DNA from: Erwinia billingiae Eb661
Lineage (GTDB): Bacteria; Pseudomonadota; Gammaproteobacteria; Enterobacterales; Enterobacteriaceae
NCBI RefSeq assembly: GCF_000196615.1
Contig: NC_014306.1
Coordinates: 3,224,001-3,288,000 of the forward strand
DNA length: 64,000 bases
Direction: 5' to 3'
Shown here: piece after piece, positions 41,343 to 50,340 of the stretch
Layout of the letters: the number at the start of each line of letters is the position of its first letter
How positions within the stretch are numbered: the stretch's first letter is position 1
Position numbers and translations under genes: made by a program
The notes under the pieces: generated by a model
Told to the model about the DNA's origin: nothing
The model's database searches: none
The model's input: only the letters and a program-made list of their open reading frames with translations

Positions 41343-42593
41343 TCACCCTAAAATCTTGACGACGTCTTCGGTGATTTTATTCCCCAAAACCCTCTCCTGC
41401 TCTACCGCGCTATCAACCTGCTGTTTGACCACATCATAGTTATCGAGAATGCCGTTAACTTTCGTGATGATGCTGCCATCCATCAGACTCTTCACATCGG
41501 TAGCCATTTCTGGCAGGCCGAGCTGGTTCATCACGCCGAGCGATTTGTGTTCATAGTTAATCGCCACGGCTGGGGTGCCGAAGTTCATGGAAATGATTGC
41601 AGAGTGCAGACGAGTGCCGATTGTTAAGTGGCTACGTCCTAAAAGGATACCCAATTCAAGGTCATTAAATTCGTCCATGATGACATGGTACTTATCTTTC
41701 TGAACGACGTGGTCGCGCAAGGTCATCGCCACCATACGGTCGTCTTTATTGTAACTGTCGATACCGGTACAGGTAGACAATGCCACTACCTGATAACCTT
41801 TGTCGATCATTGCATTGATCACCTTACCAAACGCCATCTCATACTCCTGCTGGGTGACGCCAAGACGTTTGTCAAATGGCGCCAGCTCACGCACGGTAAT
41901 CGCGATGGTTTTTGTTGAGGAGATCAGCTGCTGCCAGTGCAGCAGGTTATGGCTTGGTTCTTCAACTTCACGGGCACGCACCAGGAAGGCGGTATCGGCA
42001 CCTTTGACCACTTTTTCGGTGGTGATGCTACCCTGCTTCATCATGTCCAGGCTGACGCTTTCACGCAGCACAAGGCTGTTGACGCGCGAGAAGACAAAGT
42101 TAGCAATCTCGTTGAATCTTTCTTTCTGGAAAGGCCCAACGCTGTGGCCGATCATATAGATAGGCTTTTTAGCCAGTAATGCACACAGCGAATGCTCAAA
42201 CTGCAGCGGACCATACAGGTCAACGAAGAACGAGCCGCCGACCTGAATAATGGCATCGTACTGCTTCAGCTTGTTGGTAAAGTCCTGCAGGTACTTGGGT
42301 ACCGCCATTGACTTAAACAGTCCACTTCCGCTGATGTGCGCCATCATGATTTTTGGCATCAGACGACGTTTAACTTTGTCCATAAACTTGTTTTTCCCTT
42401 TCTTGGTTTCAAGAAAGAGTTCATCCGGCATGATCTCCTGCTGCAGCAGATAGCCTGAGCTGGTTGGATAGCGACTGATTACATCAATTTCCAGATCGGT
42501 CCTTGCGAGGTTAAGCGAATCAATGAGCCCGCGTAAAATAGCGCCATCACCACGATTACCACACGTATGATTGCCAACTAATAAGATCTTCAT
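41343..42593 (-). CDS. amsJ: Polysaccharide pyruvyl transferase AmsJ
   Basis: A 416-residue protein of the PS_pyruv_trans family (WcaK-like). N-terminal ILLVGNHTCGNRGDGAILRG, VGGSFFVDLYGPLQFEHSLC near 117, IGHSVGPFQ near 147, and the C-terminal GRSHLTIGTRLHSAIISMNF near 318 with the conserved R-x-H. It should add a pyruvate ketal from phosphoenolpyruvate to a terminal sugar of the repeat, which gives amylovoran-type EPS part of its negative charge. It lies 195 bases after amsF, the longest internal spacer on this side of the operon. Confidence 0.9.
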   Translation of the reverse strand: MKILLVGNHTCGNRGDGAILRGLIDSLNLARTDLEIDVISRYPTSSGYLLQQEIMPDELFLETKKGKNKFMDKVKRRLMPKIMMAHISGSGLFKSMAVPKYLQDFTNKLKQYDAIIQVGGSFFVDLYGPLQFEHSLCALLAKKPIYMIGHSVGPFQKERFNEIANFVFSRVNSLVLRESVSLDMMKQGSITTEKVVKGADTAFLVRAREVEEPSHNLLHWQQLISSTKTIAITVRELAPFDKRLGVTQQEYEMAFGKVINAMIDKGYQVVALSTCTGIDSYNKDDRMVAMTLRDHVVQKDKYHVIMDEFNDLELGILLGRSHLTIGTRLHSAIISMNFGTPAVAINYEHKSLGVMNQLGLPEMATDVKSLMDGSIITKVNGILDNYDVVKQQVDSAVEQERVLGNKITEDVVKILG

Positions 42594-42788
42594 AAAAACT
42601 CCAGAAATAAAATTTTTGTAATTTTACAGGCTATCACTAACCATAAGTGGTTAATTAATAAGTATTATTGTTCGAAACCCCGAACGCTCATCAATACAGC
42701 TGTACCACCTAATGCCCGCTGAGCCCCTCCCTGTCAGAAAGGCGGACAACGGGCAGTGACGGCAGATTGTTTTCCGCCGTATCCTTGA
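42594..42788 (-). other. 195-base spacer between amsF and amsJ
   Basis: No frame is supported. Short complementary segments (acggc/gccgt at 42759-42780, gcccg/cgggc) could fold but no T-run follows. An AT-rich stretch at 42607-42670 just before amsJ could hold an internal promoter; I cannot point to convincing hexamers. Confidence 0.35.
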
Positions 42789-45002
42789 TTATTTAAGGGC
42801 AAAGTAAGGCATGGCGACTTGCTTACCGTTAATCACCATTGAGACATAACCTTCCGGTTGTGCCGTGTTCACCTCATCTGCTTTCAGCAGACGAGATTCC
42901 AGTAAAACATCGCCTTGTTCATTGGCACCGATACCCGCTTTGCCGTTGTGAAGCGTAAAACGCTGCACCGCATGGTGAGCATCAGCACCGGTCGGCGCTT
43001 TGGCAAACTGCATCTCGCTATCGAAGCGGGCGCATTTGCCGGTCATAAAGCGGTCTTTGGCAGTGGACTTCATCAGCACGCCGGCTGACGCCAGCCAACC
43101 CGCTAACTTCACGAAAACGCGCGTGTCGGTGTCATACGGCGTAACGTACATCACGTCGACGATCGGGCTGGCCCCTTCGGCATGCCAGCTGGCCTCAAAT
43201 TTATGCGTCTTACGCTGCAAACTGATGATCGCTTTGCCGCCGGTGCTTTTGCCGTCCACCACCTGGGTGAGCACGCTTTTATCGGTGCCGTTGCTGAACG
43301 ACGCCTGACCAAAGATTTCGATTTCCCAGTTATCACCGACATCAGGCGAATAGATATTGCCCAACTCATACCATTTTTCCTGATTGGTATTGTTGATGAT
43401 GCGGAAGCGCGAGGTCAGGTAGTTGTATTTCATGCTGCCGTCGACGGCGACGCCGTAAGACTCAACGCGCGTCGAACCCCGCTCCCAGGCACCGAGCAAC
43501 TCTTTACCCTGCTGCGAGTTATCAATCCAGCTGCCGGACTGCAGGCTGGTCTGACGCATGTTCAGACGGGCAAAGTGGGCAATCAGCGGGTTTTTACAGG
43601 CTTCCAGACTCAGCGCATCGATAATCCACTGGCCGTTAGAGATGTTGCCTGGGTTCTCGGTATGTTCGATCCAGCCGTTATGGATGATCGACTGACCGCA
43701 ACGCTCCAGATTCAGCACCATCCCTTCGGTGCAATACTGCGCATTGAAGTTAGACAGCTCGATGGCCGTGCTGTGGTCCCACTTGCCCTGCGGCAGATTT
43801 GACCAGATGGATTTGATCACATCGCCGGTACAGTGGGTGGCATACCACTGATCGATTTTACAATCGAGGGTATCCATCAGGCTAAGTGAGGTGCCGCCCA
43901 TGCGCACAAAGCGTAAGGAGGCGCCACGGAAGAACTGGCCACCCTTACATTCGTTGAGGAAGAAGCCCTGCTTGTTAGGCTGCGTGTCGGTGCGACCATT
44001 GACGTTCAGGTTGCTGATTTCCACCCAACGGGTGTTCACTTTGAAAATAAAGTCCGATTTCCCGTCGGAAACGATATTGGTCGCCGGGAAGTAACCGAAA
44101 TTGACCATTGCCCCGGACACGCGGAAGAAGCGGGTCTGTTCGCCGGAGAAGTCACAGCCACTGACAAAGAAGGTTCCGGCCGGGAACTGTACGCAAATCT
44201 GCTGGTTCGCCTGTTGCGACCAGTTGTACATCGCTTTGATCGCCGGTGCCGCATCGGTTTTGCCATCATCGATAGCGCCGAAATCAAACAGCGTCAGACG
44301 GTTAAAATCTTCAACAACACGACGCCAGTGATAACCCGGACCGGAGAAAATCACCCCGCCATCGTCACGGCCCGCTTCGAAGGTGCCGACGAACTCACCG
44401 CCGCCCTCTTCCAGACCGTCGTGCCAGCTGCTGAGTTTGACTTTCGCCCCTTCAAACAGCGGACGCGTTTTACGCAGCTCATCAACCGACGGGATTTCGC
44501 CAATCAACTGATAGCCCGCAGGCTGTGCCAGACGCTGGCTGAAATTGTTGGCACCCGGACGGGAAACATCGGGAATGTTAAACAGCGATTTACCGCTGTC
44601 ATCAACCACCGCCATCGAGTGCGCCGGATCGGCGATCAGCGCGGCATTGTCATCAATAAACTGCTGGAAGTTACCCTTATTGAGCGCAATCGGCTGCTCA
44701 ATTTTAGACAACTTGCCGTTGGCATTTTTCAGAAAAACATCAATCAGATTACCTGCCTGAGTCGGGTCCGTACCGGCTTTACCGATATAGAGCTTACCGC
44801 TGAAGGTTTTCCAGAAGCGGTCAGGCATGGTGTAAATATTTTCAGGCGTCAGGACCGGCACATCCTGCTTCGGCACATCTCCCGGGGAGACATCTTTCAG
44901 CGAAACAGAGGCCTTTTTATCAGCGGCCTGACTGGAAAACGAGCTCACAGAGAGGGCTGCAAGAATCGATGAGAAGCCGGTAATTAATTCTCTTCTTTTC
45001 AT
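42789..45002 (-). CDS. amsF: Secreted phage-tailspike-like EPS protein AmsF/WceF
   Basis: A 737-residue protein with an N-terminal export signal, KRRELITGF followed by a hydrophobic stretch and SSQAAD near 26 (the RR could be a weak Tat motif). Residues about 57-147 resemble the P22 tailspike head-binding domain: GKLYIGKAGTDP, IEQPIAL and HSMAVVDDSG. Residues about 170-235 carry the WHDGLEEGGGEF segment found before phage depolymerase helices, then LFDFGAIDDGKTDAAPAI (238-255) opens a pectate-lyase-like beta-helix to about 600, with a C-terminal beta region. P. stewartii WceF, coded in the matching cluster, is known to be a tailspike-fold enzyme acting on stewartan. It probably cuts or trims EPS in the periplasm or outside. 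Confidence 0.85.
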   Translation of the reverse strand: MKRRELITGFSSILAALSVSSFSSQAADKKASVSLKDVSPGDVPKQDVPVLTPENIYTMPDRFWKTFSGKLYIGKAGTDPTQAGNLIDVFLKNANGKLSKIEQPIALNKGNFQQFIDDNAALIADPAHSMAVVDDSGKSLFNIPDVSRPGANNFSQRLAQPAGYQLIGEIPSVDELRKTRPLFEGAKVKLSSWHDGLEEGGGEFVGTFEAGRDDGGVIFSGPGYHWRRVVEDFNRLTLFDFGAIDDGKTDAAPAIKAMYNWSQQANQQICVQFPAGTFFVSGCDFSGEQTRFFRVSGAMVNFGYFPATNIVSDGKSDFIFKVNTRWVEISNLNVNGRTDTQPNKQGFFLNECKGGQFFRGASLRFVRMGGTSLSLMDTLDCKIDQWYATHCTGDVIKSIWSNLPQGKWDHSTAIELSNFNAQYCTEGMVLNLERCGQSIIHNGWIEHTENPGNISNGQWIIDALSLEACKNPLIAHFARLNMRQTSLQSGSWIDNSQQGKELLGAWERGSTRVESYGVAVDGSMKYNYLTSRFRIINNTNQEKWYELGNIYSPDVGDNWEIEIFGQASFSNGTDKSVLTQVVDGKSTGGKAIISLQRKTHKFEASWHAEGASPIVDVMYVTPYDTDTRVFVKLAGWLASAGVLMKSTAKDRFMTGKCARFDSEMQFAKAPTGADAHHAVQRFTLHNGKAGIGANEQGDVLLESRLLKADEVNTAQPEGYVSMVINGKQVAMPYFALK

Positions 45003-45065
45003 TCAAGTAATCCCATAGTCAACAGACATTATTGAGGTGTGGCGTGAATTTGATTTCCAGAGGCA

Positions 45066-45101
45066 GTTCTTCACAGGCCGGCCTCAGGCTAGCCTGTGAA
45101 G
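45066..45101 (-). terminator. Possible hairpin between the GT4 gene and amsF
   Basis: cttcacaggc (~45069-45078) pairs with gcctgtgaag (45092-45101), 10 bp. No T-run follows on the minus strand, so it may be an RNA-stability or pause element and not a terminator. Confidence 0.35.
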
Positions 45102-45112
45102 GTGCTTAACAG

Positions 45113-46147
45113 TTAAACCAGAGAGAGCCAGCTTTCTTTAATCACCTTGCCATCAAACTTCAGCGAGGTGGTTTTGGTCTTCTCACTCATGGCGTAGAAC
45201 AGCTCGTCGTTGTGTGCAAGCTGGTTCATTTTTGCAATAAAGGTTGCACGGTCGTTCATTGGCACCAGGAAGCCATCGACGTTGTCGTTGATGATTTCCT
45301 GCGGCCCGGTTGGGCAGTCATAGGCGACTACCGGCATTGACCAGGATTTCGCTTCCAGCAGGACCAGCGGCAGGCCTTCGTAACGTGAGGTCATCAGCGC
45401 CATATCACTGTCGCGGTAGTAATCGTTGATATTGGAAACGCGGCCAACAAACGACACGCTGTTGCTGATATTCAGGCTTTTCGCTTGCGCGATCAGCGCA
45501 TCTTTCAGCTCGCCGTCACCGGCAATCACCAGTGTCCAGTCCGGGTTGGTCGCCACAAAACCCTGCCAGACGTCCAGCAGCAGATCGAAGCCTTTCTGGT
45601 GGTCCAGACGGCCGACTGCCAGCGCCTGACGGTTGCGCGTGGTTCTTTCGAAGTTTTTGAATACCACCGGATTGGGAATGGTCTTGCTGGGGATCCCCCA
45701 CTGCGTAAAGACGCTATCGTCTTTATCGGTCAGTACGATGACGCGATCGTAATAACGCAGCATGAGATATTTGAGGAATTTAATCGGCTTGCTGAAGGAA
45801 TTAATCGCAATGTGTTCGCAGGCGTAGGTTTTGGCTGTTTTCTTTTTCAGTGAAAGCATGTTCCAGAAAGCAAACATCACGCTGAGGCGACCCATGCTGA
45901 TCAGGAATACGGTGTCGAATCCCTGCTCGTTGATGCGTTTTACCGCACTGCGGATCGGGTTTTTCTCACCTTCAAAACTGACAATCTGCTTCACTTTCTC
46001 GAAGGGATAGAAGGTCTTACCTGAGCCTTCGAGGGAGTAAATCACCACTTCATGTTCATCGCCTAAGCATTCAGACATAAAGTTGCATATGTTCTCGGTT
46101 CCGGCGTAGGAATAGGCGTCTTTAATCACCAGCACTATTTTTTTCAT
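45113..46147 (-). CDS. amsD: GT4 glycosyltransferase, AmsD-like
   Basis: A 344-residue GT-B enzyme of family GT4. N-terminal IVLVIKDAYSYAGTENICNF near 4 has the acceptor-side glycine motif; the donor domain has QALAVGRLDHQKGFDLLLDV near 173, WTLVIAGDGELKDALIAQA, VSFVGRVSNIND and the E-x7-E region SRYEGLPLVLLEAKSWSMPV near 258. Galactosyl- or glucosyltransfer onto the lipid-linked EPS repeat is expected by comparison with AmsD of E. amylovora; the assignment of the exact ams letter is by family and place only. Two strong hairpins flank it on both sides. Confidence 0.8.
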   Translation of the reverse strand: MKKIVLVIKDAYSYAGTENICNFMSECLGDEHEVVIYSLEGSGKTFYPFEKVKQIVSFEGEKNPIRSAVKRINEQGFDTVFLISMGRLSVMFAFWNMLSLKKKTAKTYACEHIAINSFSKPIKFLKYLMLRYYDRVIVLTDKDDSVFTQWGIPSKTIPNPVVFKNFERTTRNRQALAVGRLDHQKGFDLLLDVWQGFVATNPDWTLVIAGDGELKDALIAQAKSLNISNSVSFVGRVSNINDYYRDSDMALMTSRYEGLPLVLLEAKSWSMPVVAYDCPTGPQEIINDNVDGFLVPMNDRATFIAKMNQLAHNDELFYAMSEKTKTTSLKFDGKVIKESWLSLV

Positions 46148-46177
46148 CGCGGACTAACCACCTCTGTCACATCAATG

Positions 46178-46227
46178 TTAAAAACCCGGCCCGCAGCGCC
46201 AGTCAGTGGCGAAGTGCGGGCCGGGTT
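46178..46227 (-). terminator. Strong intra-operon terminator between the AmsE-like and AmsD-like genes
   Basis: A perfect 12-bp outer stem aacccggcccgc (46183-46194) and gcgggccgggtt (46216-46227), with an inner 5-bp stem cgcca/tggcg. On the minus strand it is followed by TTTTTAAC. It stands between two genes transcribed in the same direction. Confidence 0.8.
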
Positions 46228-46272
46228 ACGGTGTTCGTCTTTCTCAGACTGAAACGTTTCAAGCCACAGCAA

Positions 46273-47025
46273 TCATCTGTGCTTAAGCGTGAACAAAACG
46301 CCGTTAACCATGTACCAGACGTAATAGTAATACACTTTTAGTGGATTGTTTTTATAGATAAATCTTAATAACTCAAGGTGCCACTTCGCCGCTTTGTTTT
46401 TATTCCGCGAAAGGGAGTCACCCAGCTCGTAGTAAACGACCAGATTTTTCTCAATCACTCGCGCCTGCTTGTACTGTTCAAACAATTCGTAGAGGAATAA
46501 AAAGTCCTCGTGCCCCTTTTTCTGGAACATAATATTGCGCGCCGGGCGACGGAAACAGACCGATGAGAAGCAGATACGGAACTGCTTTTTCACAAAATTA
46601 TCTTTCATCAGGTAGGGCTTGCTGTAGGTCACGTCGTAAGACTTGGTGCGGGATTTATAACCGTAATGGGAAATGACCAGATCGTCGCCGGCGGCCATCG
46701 CCTGAGTTTGCAACATCAGCTTATCTTTTTCCCACTCATCATCACTGTCGAGGAAAGCGATAATCTCTTCGTTCGCTGCCAACAAACCGACATTGCGGGT
46801 TTCCGCCGCACCGAGGTTCACCTCGTTACTGAGGATAGTGATACGGGCGTCGCGGCAGTGCTCCTGCACAAAGGCCAGCGAGTCATCGGTGGATTTATCG
46901 TTAATCAGATAGATTCGCCAGTCTGTCCAGGTTTGATCAAGTACCGATTGTACTGCCCGCAGAACCGTGTCCCGCGCATTGTACATGGGGATGATAATGC
47001 CCACTGTGCCGATTTGATTTGTCAT
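46273..47025 (-). CDS. amsE: GT2 glycosyltransferase, AmsE-like
   Basis: A 250-residue GT-A enzyme. GIIIPMYNARDTVLRAVQSV near 8, IYLINDKSTDDSLA near 38, the metal motif IIAFLDSDDEWEKDKL near 88, and KKGHEDFLFLYELFEQY near 170 with the ED catalytic region. It should add one sugar of the EPS repeat at the inner face of the membrane. The likely start is ATG 47025; the frame open from 47085 runs back into the intergenic hairpin. Identity with AmsE is inferred from size, family and place. Confidence 0.8.
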   Translation of the reverse strand: MTNQIGTVGIIIPMYNARDTVLRAVQSVLDQTWTDWRIYLINDKSTDDSLAFVQEHCRDARITILSNEVNLGAAETRNVGLLAANEEIIAFLDSDDEWEKDKLMLQTQAMAAGDDLVISHYGYKSRTKSYDVTYSKPYLMKDNFVKKQFRICFSSVCFRRPARNIMFQKKGHEDFLFLYELFEQYKQARVIEKNLVVYYELGDSLSRNKNKAAKWHLELLRFIYKNNPLKVYYYYVWYMVNGVLFTLKHR

Positions 47026-47065
47026 CTGATTTCCTGAATCTGCATCGCTGAAGCGTAAAAATGGA

Positions 47066-47094
47066 AAGAAAAAAGGCCATAACATTCATGGCCT
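47066..47094 (-). terminator. Intra-operon terminator after the acyltransferase gene
   Basis: aggccat (47074-47080) and atggcct (47088-47094), 7-base loop; on the minus strand TTTTTTCTTT follows. It lies between the acyltransferase stop and the AmsE-like start. Confidence 0.75.
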
Positions 47095-47119
47095 GTGAAG
47101 AATTCGGTGCGCGTCTGAA

Positions 47120-48295
47120 CTACATCCCTGCCGCAGGCGGTGGCGTAAACGGCAGCGACGGTTTCCTGAACTTGAATTTCATAAACGGCTTCTCGATATA
47201 CAGGTAGGTCAGCTTCGACAGGCTGAACGACACCACAAAGAACACCGTACAAAACAGCAGGCAAGAGAGCCACGACTCTTTAAGATAGAAGACCGGGATC
47301 TTCTTCATGAAATACAGCACGATGCCATGCATCAGATACAGGCTGTAACTCACTTCCCCTATCGACATCAGGATTCTGTTTTCCAGTATGCCGAAAATCG
47401 AATTACCGCTGCACGCCACGGCGAAAATAATCGACAACGAGGCAAAGAAGAACAGGTAGAACAGCGCATTACTGGTGAACAATAATGAGAATGCCGCGAG
47501 AAATACGCACAGCGCAGCCGCCGGTTTTGACTCTTTCAGCGGCGCCAGCAATGAAGCGTAGCGGTAGCAGAAGAAGCCGGTGGCAAAACCCAGTACCGGA
47601 CGCGGATCGCAATACGACTGGCTGTTGAGGCGAATGCCGTAACCCACCGCAAAAATGGCGGCAATGCTGCCTAAAACCAGGGTGGTGGTGTGCTTTCTTT
47701 TGGTCAGAATATTCAGGTAATACACCAGCGGAATCGAAGCGTATAGCAACCATTCAATGCGTAATGTCCACTCGACGCCCGCGTTTACAGCGGAAGTGTT
47801 AAAGTCACCAATATGGTAGTTGCCAACAAACAGCATCCACATAACGAAGTCTTTCAGGGTGGTCAGTTGGTCCGGCAGCTCGCCGTTGAACGCCCCGATC
47901 GTAAACACCACAAATCCGGTAAACCAGAACATCGGCACGATACGCTTTACCCTGGAGGTGAACAGGCCGGAGGTGCTGTATTTCTCGGAATAGATCAGTC
48001 GGTAAAACAAAAAGGCTGAAATCATAAAGAAGATCAGCACACCGAACTTGCCGGCGTTAACAAAGAAATTCCCTTCTGAGAACCAGGAGAAGTAATCCTT
48101 GTTATAAATCCAGTCATGATCGATGGAATATAAGTAGTGCGCTACGTGTGAAAAAGCGACAATGGCGGCCAAAAGACATCTCAACCCAGAGAGACTCTTC
48201 ACCCCCTTATCGTTATAAATCCCTTTATCAAACGACAACCCTTTGAGGATTAAAACAGACAACGACAGTGAAATTACCATCATTAAAATGTACAT
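47120..48295 (-). CDS. Membrane acyltransferase (OafA/Acyl_transf_3 family)
   Basis: A 391-residue protein with about ten membrane segments. LSGLRCLLAAIVAFSHVAHY near residue 35 holds the R and H of the family active site; EWTLRIEWLLYASIPLVYYL near 168 and SYSLYLMHGIVLYFMKKI near 316 are the other signatures. Family members carry acetyl or succinyl groups across the membrane to modify surface glycans. Its place inside the EPS operon, next to an SGNH protein gene, points to EPS O-acetylation. To my knowledge the classic twelve-gene amylovoran operon does not have this gene here, so it may be an addition. Confidence 0.85.
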   Translation of the reverse strand: MYILMMVISLSLSVLILKGLSFDKGIYNDKGVKSLSGLRCLLAAIVAFSHVAHYLYSIDHDWIYNKDYFSWFSEGNFFVNAGKFGVLIFFMISAFLFYRLIYSEKYSTSGLFTSRVKRIVPMFWFTGFVVFTIGAFNGELPDQLTTLKDFVMWMLFVGNYHIGDFNTSAVNAGVEWTLRIEWLLYASIPLVYYLNILTKRKHTTTLVLGSIAAIFAVGYGIRLNSQSYCDPRPVLGFATGFFCYRYASLLAPLKESKPAAALCVFLAAFSLLFTSNALFYLFFFASLSIIFAVACSGNSIFGILENRILMSIGEVSYSLYLMHGIVLYFMKKIPVFYLKESWLSCLLFCTVFFVVSFSLSKLTYLYIEKPFMKFKFRKPSLPFTPPPAAGM

Positions 48296-48335
48296 GTTCT
48301 TATTTTTGCTCTGTGTAAATAACAGTTATAAAGAA

Positions 48336-49058
48336 CTACCTGTATTGGGCCAGTTGGTGTCCAAACCCTTTATCAAGCAGTTGGAAGGTTTGCTCAGCCT
48401 TGTTTTTGTAGAGACTCTCGGACGGATGAATACAGTCTGCTGACATTAATGATTGCCAGTTATCCAGCGTCTTAATCCGGTTGTACTGCGTAACTAAAGG
48501 AACAGAGAGTTCGCTCGCAACTTCAGCCAGTTTTATCGCATACGGACCTACATTCCATTTCTCCGCTTTTCCACACAGTGGGTTGGGTTCCTGTAATACC
48601 ACCTGTTTGCCATTGTTCCTGGCAATAGTGACCAGTTTAATCATGATGGCTTTATAGTCGTCCGGACTTTCAACATACCCGTCCATATCATTGAAGCGAT
48701 AATGACGGGCATCATTGATGGCGTAATTCAGCAGCACCAGTTTTGCCGGCGACTGCTTCATCTGCTGGTCCCACGGCATTTTACTGCCATGCGTGCCGCG
48801 CAGCAGTTCCAGTGCTTCGGCAGAAGGAATGCCGCGGTTGACCACCTCGACCCGCGAGCCATATTTTTCCTGAAGCGCCGCGTTGAGGAAGCTGATTTCA
48901 TTATTTTTCAGGATGGTTTGCCGGCCACCTTTCGGCGTGGTCACGCCCTGGGTGGTGGAGTCGCCGTAGGCTTCAATCACAAAGCGATCGCCAGCACTGG
49001 CCGAGAAAGCCGTTGCCGGCAATAAAGCCAGCGACGTTAATACGATAAGTTTCTTCAT
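48336..49058 (-). CDS. Periplasmic SGNH-hydrolase-fold protein
   Basis: A 240-residue protein with a Sec signal peptide (MKKLIVLTSLALLPATAFSA, cleavage near 20-22). Block I is YGDSTTQG with Ser34; block III is NYAINDAR with Asn115; block V is SADCIHPSE with Asp208 and His211. So the SGNH catalytic set appears complete. It could be an O-acyl esterase that removes EPS acyl groups, or a periplasmic partner of the acyltransferase next door, which is 40 bases downstream; fused acyltransferase-SGNH proteins are known. Thirteen bases separate it from the preceding wzy-like gene. Substrate unknown. Confidence 0.82.
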   Translation of the reverse strand: MKKLIVLTSLALLPATAFSASAGDRFVIEAYGDSTTQGVTTPKGGRQTILKNNEISFLNAALQEKYGSRVEVVNRGIPSAEALELLRGTHGSKMPWDQQMKQSPAKLVLLNYAINDARHYRFNDMDGYVESPDDYKAIMIKLVTIARNNGKQVVLQEPNPLCGKAEKWNVGPYAIKLAEVASELSVPLVTQYNRIKTLDNWQSLMSADCIHPSESLYKNKAEQTFQLLDKGFGHQLAQYR

Positions 49059-49070
49059 TCCCAGCCCTGA

Positions 49071-50204
49071 TTAGTTGGTCAGACGGAAAGTATCAGAAAC
49101 GGTGTAACCCACGACGGCCTGTTTCACCTGGATGGTGTTGTAATAGAGGTAATACGCGACGATCAATAACACCATCATATAAACCGGCAGCTTCAGCACC
49201 CTTTTGGCGTAGAACACCAGCGTGGCCAGCACAATCGGTTCAACCTGCAACAGGTAGTTCGACAAACGCGCGCCTGACGGATAGTCATAGAAGAAGATCC
49301 TGACCGCACCACCGATTGAGAAAATCAGGATGATCAGGTAGTTAAAGCTGTATGCCTGCCAGTCGGTCTCTTTCAGCTTTCTTGACAACATAAAGTAGCA
49401 GAAGACAAAGACCAGAATGATGTTCTTAAAGTTAGCGATCGAGAATACCGACGTCGGCTCGGTCGAATCCCCGTTACTGTAGTCCGCCGCACGTTGTCCC
49501 AGCCCCCCGAGATGCGAGGAGATCAGCTGAACAAAGTTATTCCCGCCGACTTTGGATAACGGCACGCTGACCAGAATAATCATGATCGGAATAAACGGCG
49601 ACTTTCTGATAAACAGGAACGGAATAATGGTGACGGCAATGACCGCGGTGTTATGGCTGAAGAACGACAGCAGGAAGAAGGCAAACGCCCACATCTTCTC
49701 GCCGGTAAACAGGAAATAGACAAAGCCGAGGAAAAAGGCCGAGCTAAGTCCGAAGCGGATCTGGTTCATATCTTTGTTGATAAAGATATGCGCTGAGTAC
49801 AACGCCAGCGTCAGGATCGGGTACGGAGAAAGCCTTTTAAAGAATGCGGCGTTGATCGAGACCGAGATTGCGCAGTAGATGAAAATCAGAATATCGGCGT
49901 TTTTCGACACCACACTGGCAATAAAGGCGATAACAAAGGTCAACGGCTCATAACGGAAGAAGGCAATGGTCTGCCAGACGCCGTTCACTTCAATACGTTG
50001 CAGGAAGTCATGATAGAAACTGCGGTACTGATAGTCATCCATTCCCGTTCCGAGTCCGCGGATACCGCCAAAGACAATCAGAACCAGAACGCAAATCAGA
50101 AACAGGTACGTGGAGATTTTTTGACTATTGTTATTCCCCTTCGTAATAACTTCCAGTATTGAAAGTAATGCGATGAACCCTGAAATATACCAGTATGGAG
50201 ACAT
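49071..50204 (-). CDS. amsC: EPS polymerase, EpsG-family (Wzy; AmsC-like)
   Basis: A 377-residue membrane protein with about ten to eleven hydrophobic segments. IVFGGIRGLGTGMDDYQYRS near 43 is the EpsG signature: a conserved R followed by an acidic pair in the first periplasmic loop. A second loop, EPLTFVIAFIASVVSKNADI near 86, is also usual. EpsG-type proteins polymerise lipid-linked repeats at the outer face of the inner membrane. No other polymerase candidate exists in this operon. Equivalence to AmsC is by function and place. Confidence 0.8.
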   Translation of the reverse strand: MSPYWYISGFIALLSILEVITKGNNNSQKISTYLFLICVLVLIVFGGIRGLGTGMDDYQYRSFYHDFLQRIEVNGVWQTIAFFRYEPLTFVIAFIASVVSKNADILIFIYCAISVSINAAFFKRLSPYPILTLALYSAHIFINKDMNQIRFGLSSAFFLGFVYFLFTGEKMWAFAFFLLSFFSHNTAVIAVTIIPFLFIRKSPFIPIMIILVSVPLSKVGGNNFVQLISSHLGGLGQRAADYSNGDSTEPTSVFSIANFKNIILVFVFCYFMLSRKLKETDWQAYSFNYLIILIFSIGGAVRIFFYDYPSGARLSNYLLQVEPIVLATLVFYAKRVLKLPVYMMVLLIVAYYLYYNTIQVKQAVVGYTVSDTFRLTN

Positions 50205-50340
50205 TTAAGCTTTCCTTATATTTTCCAGCTTAATATACAAATTTTCTTAGATTTTATGGGTAAAACTTGCAGTGTGTAGTTGCTCATCCCAACAGGGTAA
50301 AATTGCCCACAACGAGACGTTTCCGTGTTCTGTTGCCGGT

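Noticed and set aside
44214..44972. Long open frame (252 codons) on the plus strand opposite amsF
   Set aside because: Antisense to a well-supported gene with GC-rich third positions; low-complexity composition (many R, N, Q), no family resemblance and no ribosome site.
42789..45002. Prophage remnant inside the EPS operon
   Set aside because: No other phage gene is nearby, the protein has an export signal, and the same gene is a regular member of ams/wce operons.
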